DNA from: Gammaproteobacteria bacterium
GTDB lineage: Bacteria > Pseudomonadota > Gammaproteobacteria > Ga0077536
Assembly: GCA_021773835.1 (NCBI GenBank)
Contig: JAJFJQ010000028.1
Coordinates: 124,001-188,000, forward strand
DNA: 64,000 nt
Reading direction: 5' to 3'
Part shown: piece after piece, positions 16,833 through 23,722 of the stretch
Layout of the letters: each line of letters begins with the position of its first letter
How positions within the stretch are numbered: position 1 is the stretch's first letter
The notes under the pieces: model-generated
What the model was told of the DNA's origin: nothing
Seen by the model: only the letters and a program-made list of their open reading frames with translations
The model's database searches: none
Translations under genes and position numbers: made by a program

Positions 16833-17132
16833 ATGATCATTACCCGCTACATCAGCAGCACGGCCAAATCATTGCTTCAGGAGATCGGCCAATGGCGACT
16901 CGTGCTCATCATCATCTTAATGTCGCTATGCATGGCGACACCGGTGTGCGCCGCAGAAGACTCCGTTACAACTCAAGATAGCAACGCCGCAAACGCCGAA
17001 TCTAAAAATAATGAGGACAAACAATGTACATGGGCATGCCTCAAATGGGACAAAATTTGCAACGTCGACCCGCGCGGCGTGTACAAGTGTCGTAGGATGT
17101 GCGCCAATTTTGGCGAAGTTTGTGAAGAGTAA
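16833..17132 (+). CDS. Secreted six-cysteine peptide with duplicated cysteine spacing
   Basis: A 99-residue small protein I do not recognise. Residues 22-40 are a strongly hydrophobic signal segment ending TPVCA, with signal peptidase I cleavage likely just after it. A polar linker follows, then a compact tail with Cys at 65, 69, 76, 86, 90 and 97. The spacing is C-x3-C-x6-C, nine residues, and again C-x3-C-x6-C, so the tail is an internal duplication (CTWACLKWDKIC and CRRMCANFGEVC). Six cysteines in 33 residues suggests three disulfides in the periplasm or outside, or metal binding. A good ribosome site AAGGA lies eight bases before the ATG. Its stop overlaps the likely start of the nucleotidase gene. 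Confidence 0.65.
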   Translation: MIITRYISSTAKSLLQEIGQWRLVLIIILMSLCMATPVCAAEDSVTTQDSNAANAESKNNEDKQCTWACLKWDKICNVDPRGVYKCRRMCANFGEVCEE

Positions 17133-17826
17133 AGATCTGTGTATTGCGGCACTGGTCGCAAACGAAATCGAAACAGTTATTCTCGACATGGACGGTACCC
17201 TGCTTGATCTCCATTTTGATCAAGAGGTATGGAATCGACTGCTGCCGGAACGATACGCAATTGCTTCCGGTTGCACGATAGAGTCGGCACAAACCGAAGT
17301 GGCCGCACGGATGTGTAGCTCGAAGCGTACGCTTGCTTGGTATCGCCTCGACCACTGGTATGACATCCTCGGAATCGACCTCGCGGCTCTAGAGGTGGAA
17401 TTCTCGCACCTTGTCCAGCCACGACCCGGCGCGATCGAGCTCTTAGAAGTACTGGCGGCAAGCGAGCTTCGCGTGATCCTTGCAACAAATGCTGAACCTC
17501 GAAGCATGCAGCGGAAATTCGACATCACCGGAATCGATCGTTACTTTGATGCGATCGGTTGTTCGCACCACTACGGAACCTGTAAGGAAGATCCCATATT
17601 CTGGCCCGCATTCACCAGCGAATTAGCGATCGATCCTTCTACAGCACTTTTTATCGACGACGACCATAACGTTTTGCACACCGCGATAGCATTCGGGATC
17701 GCTTACGTATATGGCGTACGGCGCCCGAGCTCCCGAGGGCCAGAACTCACGAGCGATAATTTTCATTGCTTGGAAGAGTTTGACGAGTTGCGAATGGCTG
17801 TGTCGGAGACTTTGGTCGCACGCTAA
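17122..17826 (+). CDS. yrfG: HAD-family GMP/IMP nucleotidase, YrfG-like
   Basis: A 234-residue HAD hydrolase expected to dephosphorylate GMP and IMP. Motif I is LDMDGTLLDL with the nucleophile and acid-base Asp pair, followed by VWNRLLPERYA as in YrfG; motif II is LATNAE, and the C-terminal FIDDDHNVL carries the Mg-binding acids. No ATG is available at the right place. A GTG at 17122 gives the usual length and overlaps the preceding peptide gene by 11 bases, so coupling is likely; TTG 17110 is an alternative. It is convergent with trmB and the two stop codons share the bases 17823-17826. Confidence 0.82.
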   Translation: MKSKDLCIAALVANEIETVILDMDGTLLDLHFDQEVWNRLLPERYAIASGCTIESAQTEVAARMCSSKRTLAWYRLDHWYDILGIDLAALEVEFSHLVQPRPGAIELLEVLAASELRVILATNAEPRSMQRKFDITGIDRYFDAIGCSHHYGTCKEDPIFWPAFTSELAIDPSTALFIDDDHNVLHTAIAFGIAYVYGVRRPSSRGPELTSDNFHCLEEFDELRMAVSETLVAR

Positions 17827-18497
17827 GCCCTGGCTAATATGAATTCGTGAACCGCTGATCCCGCAGCCTTCGCCTTGCGTTCGAATTTCGTGACCGGTCG
17901 AAATGTTACTCGTGGTGCTACACGCCCAGGCCCAGACAAGTTAATCCAACCTGGGGAGTCTGCGATCGTTTCGTTGATCGAGAGCGCGTACGACTCGGAG
18001 TCAGTTGCGATGAATAAGCGACCGTGTCGATGGAGTCTCAACGCAAGCAATTCGAAGAACTTTCGTTGTAGCAAGCGCCGTTTATGATGACGTTTTTTCG
18101 GCCACGGATCCGGGAAGAAAACCATAACTTGATCGAATGCTTCCTTTACAAACGGCGCTAGCATCTCGCAAACATCTTGGTTGGACACTCGAAGATTTTT
18201 TAGCGCTGCAGCTTCTGCCAAGTTTAAGAGGCGGCCTAATCCGGGGCGATAGACTTCTACTGCAACGAAATTCTCGCTGGCACGATTTCTCGCTAATTCA
18301 ATGATACAGCTACCGTCGCCGGAACCGATTTCAAGCGTGCACGATGCGCGACGCCCAAACGCCGCCGCAAGTTCAGCGCTCGACGTGCAATCCGGTAAGG
18401 CGTAGGTGTCCCAAGTGTATTCCAGCGCTTCGCGCTGTGCCCGCGTGATGCGGCTGTCGCGACGCACGAAACTTCGGATTGGCGCATTTTCTGTCAT
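17823..18497 (-). CDS. trmB: tRNA (guanine-N7-)-methyltransferase TrmB
   Basis: A 224-residue SAM-dependent enzyme that makes m7G at position 46 of tRNA. The SAM-binding motif LEIGSGDGSCIIELA lies near residue 56, and the diagnostic FFPDPWPKKRHHKRRL motif near residue 125 carries the catalytic Asp and tRNA-binding residues. The C-terminal stretch VTFRPVTKFERKAKAAG is also typical. Length is normal. TrmB is cytoplasmic. Its TAG stop interlocks with the TAA of the nucleotidase gene on the other strand, leaving no space for a terminator. Confidence 0.95.
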   Translation of the reverse strand: MTENAPIRSFVRRDSRITRAQREALEYTWDTYALPDCTSSAELAAAFGRRASCTLEIGSGDGSCIIELARNRASENFVAVEVYRPGLGRLLNLAEAAALKNLRVSNQDVCEMLAPFVKEAFDQVMVFFPDPWPKKRHHKRRLLQRKFFELLALRLHRHGRLFIATDSESYALSINETIADSPGWINLSGPGRVAPRVTFRPVTKFERKAKAAGSAVHEFILARA

Positions 18498-18580
18498 CAG
18501 TACGTGGACGCAGTTCGAATCGCCGCTTGCGACTGTGGTGAATTAGCACCTTGAGCTACGGACTTACCACTGCAACGCAG

Positions 18581-19489
18581 TTATAGTTCGACGATTAATC
18601 CTTCGTGCGCGATGTGGCATTCCATCGTCGATTTTCGTTCACGAATAATTTGCATGCAATCGTGATGAATCGCGTTGATCTTTTCGTCGTCGTAGGTTGG
18701 GTCGTGGTGGTACAAATACAGAGCCTTCACTTCCGCATCGATTGCGAAATTGACTGCATCGACGTAGCAAGAGTGACCCCAACCACGTTTTTTATCGTAG
18801 TCATGCGGCGTATATTGCGCGTCATGGATAAGAATATCCGTACCCCGAATTTCGTCGAGTTCCGCACCACGCTCTTCGGTTTCTATTTGCTCAAGTAATT
18901 CGTGTTCTTCCGCGTCAAATTCATCACGCCGCCGTTCGATCGACGACTTAAGAAAATCAATTTCGTTATCCGACACGTATACGACGTTTTTACCAGCAAC
19001 TTTAATCCGGTACCCATACGTCACCCCTGGGTGGTGGACGTTGTGAAAGCTTAACGCTATCGGTCCATGCGTGATTCCGGTTTTTTCGGGACTCAAATAC
19101 TCAATATCGGCCATCCAAGTTTCGGTCTCAACCGGAAAGTAGGGCGCTTTCATTTGGTTTGATAAGCGAGATTCGATATCTTCGGCACTCTCACCGGGGC
19201 CGAAAAACTTGATTTTCCATTGGGGCGAGAATGCCGGTTGAAAAAATGGCAGGCCACAGATGTGATCCCAATGATAGTGCGTAAACACAACTAACATTTC
19301 TGAGATATCCGCATTCGCCATCAACGCCTCGCCTAGCGGGATGATGCCGGTACCGCCATCGCAGACGAGCAGGTGGTCGCCGGAGCGAATTTCGACGCAC
19401 GACGTGTTGCCGCCGACACCGAGATGGGTTTTATGAGGCGCTGCGTAAGAGCCCCTGACCCCCCAGAATCGCAGATACGAATTAGCCAT
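18581..19489 (-). CDS. Metallo-beta-lactamase-fold hydrolase
   Basis: A 302-residue cytoplasmic protein of the MBL superfamily. The N-terminus RFWGVRGSYAAP and the metal motif THYHWDHICGLPFF (HxHxDH) are clear, with further ligands in HHPGVTYG and VSDNE and in the LIHDAQYTP segment. This type resembles RNase Z/PhnP-like phosphodiesterases, and relatives are often found next to response regulators or cyclic-nucleotide genes. Here a response regulator gene lies 16 bases upstream on the same strand, so the two form a pair. It could cleave a cyclic nucleotide or other phosphodiester; the substrate is unknown. Confidence 0.85.
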   Translation of the reverse strand: MANSYLRFWGVRGSYAAPHKTHLGVGGNTSCVEIRSGDHLLVCDGGTGIIPLGEALMANADISEMLVVFTHYHWDHICGLPFFQPAFSPQWKIKFFGPGESAEDIESRLSNQMKAPYFPVETETWMADIEYLSPEKTGITHGPIALSFHNVHHPGVTYGYRIKVAGKNVVYVSDNEIDFLKSSIERRRDEFDAEEHELLEQIETEERGAELDEIRGTDILIHDAQYTPHDYDKKRGWGHSCYVDAVNFAIDAEVKALYLYHHDPTYDDEKINAIHHDCMQIIRERKSTMECHIAHEGLIVEL

Positions 19490-19505
19490 CCGTCACAAGT
19501 TTCCG

Positions 19506-19886
19506 CTATATGGAAGCTGTGTATCTTACAATAAGTTCTTCAATTACTTTCGTTGACATCGGTTTGGCGACAAATTCCACTACGCCGAGCTCCTTGGCCG
19601 CGACTCGATCCTGCGCGTAATCTTTTGAGCTGATGACGACTGTCGGGGTGTCCACGTGCAACGGTAAGTGCCGGAGTTCCTGCAGAAACGTTAATCCGTC
19701 TTTGTCCGGCATGATGATATCAAGAAACAATAAGGCGGGTTTATGGTCTTCGAGGTAGGCGAAAGCGGCGTCCGCGGATGCAAACATTTCCAATTCCACG
19801 TCCAACGGTTCGATGGCGCGTTCGAAGAACGTTCGCACAGAGGAACTGTCATCAACAATAACTACCGTTGGCTTACTTAATGACAT
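19506..19886 (-). CDS. Single-domain response regulator (receiver)
   Basis: A 126-residue stand-alone receiver domain of the CheY type. It has the acidic pair D12-D13, the phosphoacceptor D56 in LFLDIIMPDKDG, a Ser at the Thr/Ser position in VVISSKD, and the Lys in EFVAKPM. There is no output domain, so it must act by binding a partner. The gene just downstream, a metallo-beta-lactamase-fold hydrolase, is a natural candidate for partner or co-regulated effector. No histidine kinase is in the window. Confidence 0.92.
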   Translation of the reverse strand: MSLSKPTVVIVDDSSSVRTFFERAIEPLDVELEMFASADAAFAYLEDHKPALLFLDIIMPDKDGLTFLQELRHLPLHVDTPTVVISSKDYAQDRVAAKELGVVEFVAKPMSTKVIEELIVRYTASI

Positions 19887-20453
19887 GCCGTTATGTCCGC
19901 GCCAGTGCTTTTTGCACCGGAGGAGGTTTTTCCTTAGTTAATTGCTCTAAGCCGCTGAGATTAGAGTCATTATAGACGAGGTGATAGCGATATCGTCACA
20001 TTTTATTTGTTTTTCAACCGACGGAATCCGTCCAGCGCGTATCATACCGCACCTATACGGCTTAGGTGGGCAAAAATGTCGATGCAGAGAGGATCGATTT
20101 CAGCCGCAATATTGCGCCAGGATGATTGGCGGATCACGTGTTTACGGCCCATAAGTGCAGGACCGTCGAAGCCTCAGCCGTCGGCGTTCACCGTTCATTC
20201 GGAAGGTCCAAACTTCATTCTTCCGTCTTGATTGGCACTTTTTCCGACTCAACAACGACCATGGAGAACAACATCAGACCCTTTTAACTCGATCGGCCAA
20301 AGGCTTAGAATTAGGGACTACGGATCGGCGACAGCTGAATAGGATCGAGATTTGATCCGTCTTTGTATACAACCCAAACATTGCGCAATCCGCCACAATG
20401 CCGGTACTAATGAGGTTCGGACTTTTGCAGCCGCGCGGCGGCGAGAAAAAAAC
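19887..20453. other. 567-base stretch without a convincing gene
   Basis: Several short open frames exist but none has a plausible start, length or composition. Two palindromes stand out: CGCAATATTGCG at 20105-20116 and ATTGCGCAAT at 20380-20389. The second overlaps TTGCGC (20381-20386), which with TACTAA at 20405-20410 (spacing 18) is a possible promoter for the tRNA-Gly gene. The start of the stretch should hold the promoter of the response regulator gene, but I could not define it. No known small RNA or riboswitch was recognised. Confidence 0.5.
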
Positions 20454-20527
20454 GCGGGTGTAGTTCAATGGTAGAACATCAGCTTCCCAAGCTGAATACG
20501 TGGGTTCGATTCCCATCACCCGCTCCA
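20454..20527 (+). tRNA. tRNA-Gly, anticodon CCC
   Basis: A 74-base cloverleaf with acceptor GCGGGTG/CACCCGC, discriminator T and encoded CCA. The anticodon loop TTCCCAA gives CCC at 20486-20488, reading GGG, and the T-arm contains GGTTCGATTCC. It matches the E. coli glyU pattern closely. A leader of about 35 bases follows a possible TTGCGC/TACTAA promoter. The HD hydrolase gene starts 26 bases downstream on the same strand. Confidence 0.96.
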
Positions 20528-20552
20528 CCAAAAAAATAGACAACAGGCCAAC

Positions 20553-21197
20553 GTGACTTCCAACCCAATCTCGAAAATCAGGGATTTAGACCTTGAAGCA
20601 GAAATAGAACCACTCTATAGCGCAGAGTTGGCCTACCATAACTTTCAACACGTCATCGACACGATCCAGGCCGCGGACAACATTACTCAAAGATGCATTG
20701 AGGAGGGAATACGGGTTGATCACAGCGTCGTCTACTTCGCGTTGTTATTTCACGATGCGGGCTTTCGAGACGACCACGTGGCGCTTGGCTTTAAGACAAA
20801 GGAAGACTATTCGGCAGAAATTGCGGCGAACCGACTTGGCACGAGAGGCGAATCACCAAAGATAATTAATAAGGTTGTTGCATCGATTTTAAGCACCCAT
20901 AAGGACGCAAATTTCATCTCCGTTGAACAAAAGGCCGTGCGAGCAGCAGACCTGTCGGGTTTGGCGGCAGACTACGAAATCTTCTTGCAGAACTCTAATA
21001 ATCTAAAGGCCGAATACGAGCTATTCAACGATACCAAACTCAATTGGGGCAGTTGGGTCGAAATCTCCAGCAAAACTATCGGCTTCTATTTGGCGCAAGA
21101 AATTCGCCTAACGAGCTACTTTGTAAACGAGCATGGCGAATCCGCGTTTCATAAGGCCGTTCGTGAAAATCTCGAACGGTTGATCGCAGAAGCATAA
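20553..21197 (+). CDS. HD-domain metal-dependent phosphohydrolase-like protein
   Basis: A 214-residue cytoplasmic HD-superfamily protein of the type often annotated as predicted metal-dependent hydrolase. The N-terminal YHNFQHVIDTI, the LLFHDAGFRDDH segment carrying the HD pair, a central STHKD, and a later RAADLSGLAA with the distal Asp give the metal-binding set. The natural substrate of this group is unknown; nucleotide or phosphate monoester hydrolysis is the family expectation. It follows the tRNA-Gly gene closely and may be read from the same promoter. Confidence 0.8.
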   Translation: MTSNPISKIRDLDLEAEIEPLYSAELAYHNFQHVIDTIQAADNITQRCIEEGIRVDHSVVYFALLFHDAGFRDDHVALGFKTKEDYSAEIAANRLGTRGESPKIINKVVASILSTHKDANFISVEQKAVRAADLSGLAADYEIFLQNSNNLKAEYELFNDTKLNWGSWVEISSKTIGFYLAQEIRLTSYFVNEHGESAFHKAVRENLERLIAEA

Positions 21198-21244
21198 TCC
21201 GAATTCCGTGGCCGAACATCCGGTCCGCCTGCGCTGCTTTCCGA

Positions 21245-21838
21245 TTAGGGAGCTGCGTCGCCAATTTTCAGCAAAATAAAATCGTTACCTGATTCGATCA
21301 GCTTCGCGCGCATGGCCTGGATGTCGGCAATTTTTGAATAGGGGCCGACATGCACTCTGTACCACACGTCCTGTCCATTAATGACTACTCGATGGATTTT
21401 TGCCTGGATACCGCGAAGCGCCAATTCTGCTTTCGCTCGATCCGCGTCCGGGTGTTGCTTGAATGATCCAACCTGTAAGACATACATACCGTCGGCAAAA
21501 TCATTGTTGCCATTACGACCAGGGCTGGAAATTTCCCAATCTGGTACTTTGACCTCCATTTCCGGGAGAATTTTGTAGAAATCGAATTCACGCTTCGGTA
21601 AGGCGCGATCCATTTGTTCCTCAAAATTGACCCCCGGTGCTACACCCACGTCCTCGTTTGCTGGCGCGAGCCTGTTATCGATAAACCGTTCCGGTTGCGG
21701 TAACTCATCACGAAAAAAATACACGGCCAATGCGACGACGAGACCGATCCCCAAGCCGCTAATAAACGATATCCAACTACCCCGCGGCCGCGATTTAGCT
21801 TTCGGCTTGGTTCCCGCATTTTTATAATCACGCGCCAC
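21245..21838 (-). CDS. SPOR-domain membrane protein (FtsN-like)
   Basis: A 197-residue bitopic protein. A basic cytoplasmic N-terminus (KPKAKSRPRG) precedes one membrane segment, ISFISGLGIGLVVALAVYFF, then a flexible periplasmic linker and a C-terminal SPOR domain from about residue 115 (MYVLQVGSFKQHPDADRAKA, then VWYRVHVGPY). SPOR domains bind denuded septal peptidoglycan, so a division-site role is expected. It starts at GTG 21838, which overlaps the argS TAG stop in a TAGTG junction. The argS-SPOR arrangement is common in gammaproteobacteria. Whether it is the true FtsN depends on essential N-terminal motifs that I cannot confirm. Confidence 0.85.
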   Translation of the reverse strand: MARDYKNAGTKPKAKSRPRGSWISFISGLGIGLVVALAVYFFRDELPQPERFIDNRLAPANEDVGVAPGVNFEEQMDRALPKREFDFYKILPEMEVKVPDWEISSPGRNGNNDFADGMYVLQVGSFKQHPDADRAKAELALRGIQAKIHRVVINGQDVWYRVHVGPYSKIADIQAMRAKLIESGNDFILLKIGDAAP

Positions 21839-23595
21839 TACATTGCCTCTGGGGCGGATACGCCGAGTAGCCCGAGGCCGTTAACAAGGACTTGCTTGAC
21901 GGCGAGGATCAACACCAAGCGTGCGTTTCGCTGTGCCTTATCGTCGGCAATTATCCTGAAGTTTTTAATGTTGTAGTAGCCGTGAAAATCTGCCGCGAGC
22001 TCGCGCAAAAACGTTGTAATTTGGTGCGGTTCACGATTGCGCACAGCGCTGTCGATAACGTCCGGGTAGCGCGATAGCTGCGCGGCCAGTTGCTTTTCTT
22101 TAGGAATGGTGAGTTCGGCCGTTGACGCAAGTCCCATTGGGATATCGGCTACATATCCTTTTCCCGTCAGCTGAGCCATCACACTACAGATCCGCGCATG
22201 GGCGTATTGCACGTAGTACACGGGATTATCGTTGCTTTGCGACTTCGCCAAATCCAAATCGAAATCTAGGTGTTGGTCTGAACGCCGGGTTATATACAAA
22301 AACCGCGCCGCATCCCGACCAACTTCGCTCACCAGCTCGGCCAAGGTGACAAACTCACCCGATCGGGTAGACATTGGCATTTTTTCACCATTGCGAAACA
22401 ACACCGCAAATTGAACTAACAAGATTTCCAAGCGGCTTGGATCGAGATCCATCGCCTCAATCGCCGCCTTAACTCTCGCGATATATCCGTGATGGTCAGC
22501 ACCCCAAATGTTGATCAAGTGATCGAAGCCACGCCGATATTTGTCGGCATGGTAGGCGATATCCGATGCAAAATAAGTTGCCAAGCCATTGTCCCGCACG
22601 ACCACGCGATCTTTCTCGTCGCCGAAAGCCGTACTCTTAAACCATTTGGCCCCGTCGTTTGTATATACATGGCCGGCCGCTGCGAGCGCCGTCACGGCTC
22701 CATCGATTCCACCGTTTTCGGCTAGCGTACTCTCGGTAAACCAATTATCAAATTCGACCCCGAATTTCTCTAAATCGTGTCCTATTCCAGCAAGAATTTC
22801 GTCACGCGCAAATCGATGGACGGACGCGTAGTCGGCCGTCCCAAGCGCGGACTTCGCGCCTGATATCAACGCATCGAGCATTGCTTCCGGATCCGCGTTC
22901 GGCGGATCGTTTGACACGAGGTCTGTGCTTGAGCAGCAATACTTGTCGCCGTCATTAGCACGAAGGCGCTGGGCCATCGCAACAATGTAGTCACCTTGGT
23001 AAGCGTTGGCAGGGAACGGAATCACTACATCGAAAGTCTCGAGGTAGCGCAATAGCAGGCTAATTGCCAATATGTCCATCTGCCGACCCGCGTCGTTGAC
23101 ATAATACTCACGGCTTACTACATACCCCGCGGCTACGAAGATATTGGCCAACGCCGCGCCATAAGCCGCACCTCGACCATGGCCGACGTGTAGCGGTCCG
23201 GTCGGATTAGCGGATACGTATTCGATTTGAATATGCTTACCGTTGCCGATATCCGAGCGACCGTAGTCCATACCCGCTTCGAGTACTTCGGCGATGACCT
23301 CCATGAACGCACTTGTAGCGAGATGGAGATTGATAAATCCGGGGCCCGCTATCTCTACGCTTTCGAGTAAGGCGTTAGATTCAAGCTGAGTTACTATTTC
23401 TACAGCCAATTCTCGCGGCGCGGTTTTTAAACCGGGCGCTAATGCCATTGCTATATTGGTGCTGAAATCACCGTGTTCAGGATTGCGTGGCAGATCTAAT
23501 CGTATCTCCGGGAGATCCACCGCCTCAAATCCCTTATTTGCGAGCGCGGCTTTTACCGCTAGTTCCAAAATTGCTTGTAGTTGAGGCTTCAACAA
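21838..23595 (-). CDS. argS: Arginyl-tRNA synthetase
   Basis: A 585-residue class I aminoacyl-tRNA synthetase that charges tRNA-Arg. The N-terminal Arg-tRNA synthetase domain (ILELAVKAALANKGF) is followed by the HIGH-type motif GPLHVGHGRGAAYG near residue 130, a zone ending KMPMSTRSGEFVTL in the KMSK position, and the C-terminal DALR anticodon-binding domain with YYNIKNFRI. Length is standard. It is followed by the SPOR gene with overlapping stop and start. A 17-base palindrome lies 15 bases upstream of its start. Confidence 0.96.
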   Translation of the reverse strand: MLKPQLQAILELAVKAALANKGFEAVDLPEIRLDLPRNPEHGDFSTNIAMALAPGLKTAPRELAVEIVTQLESNALLESVEIAGPGFINLHLATSAFMEVIAEVLEAGMDYGRSDIGNGKHIQIEYVSANPTGPLHVGHGRGAAYGAALANIFVAAGYVVSREYYVNDAGRQMDILAISLLLRYLETFDVVIPFPANAYQGDYIVAMAQRLRANDGDKYCCSSTDLVSNDPPNADPEAMLDALISGAKSALGTADYASVHRFARDEILAGIGHDLEKFGVEFDNWFTESTLAENGGIDGAVTALAAAGHVYTNDGAKWFKSTAFGDEKDRVVVRDNGLATYFASDIAYHADKYRRGFDHLINIWGADHHGYIARVKAAIEAMDLDPSRLEILLVQFAVLFRNGEKMPMSTRSGEFVTLAELVSEVGRDAARFLYITRRSDQHLDFDLDLAKSQSNDNPVYYVQYAHARICSVMAQLTGKGYVADIPMGLASTAELTIPKEKQLAAQLSRYPDVIDSAVRNREPHQITTFLRELAADFHGYYNIKNFRIIADDKAQRNARLVLILAVKQVLVNGLGLLGVSAPEAM

Positions 23596-23610
23596 TGTGT
23601 ACCTAATCGG

Positions 23611-23627
23611 CTGGCGATTATCGCCAG
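23611..23627. promoter_or_regulatory. 17-base palindrome upstream of argS
   Basis: CTGGCGAT (23611-23618) and ATCGCCAG (23620-23627) are perfect inverted arms around a single central base. It lies 15 bases ahead of the argS start in its probable leader or promoter. The one-base centre favours a dimeric protein operator over an RNA hairpin, although a 6-bp stem with a 5-base loop is also possible. Confidence 0.4.
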
Positions 23628-23722
23628 AAAGTTTTGGTCGACGCCGTTAATCCCAGTAGACCTAGGCGATGGGAGCGCATTCTAGCGCGTTCCCAAGACC
23701 ACCGCCCAAGTTGAGACCACGT

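Noticed and set aside
20007-20231. 74-codon plus-strand frame in the long gap before tRNA-Gly
   Set aside because: TTG start, no ribosome site, low-complexity basic composition and no neighbouring support.
20274-20543. Minus-strand frame of 89 codons beginning near the tRNA-Gly gene
   Set aside because: It is the antisense of tRNA-Gly; such frames (with MGIEPTYSAWEADVLPLNYTR-like starts) are widely misannotated as proteins. No ribosome site or conservation argument supports it.
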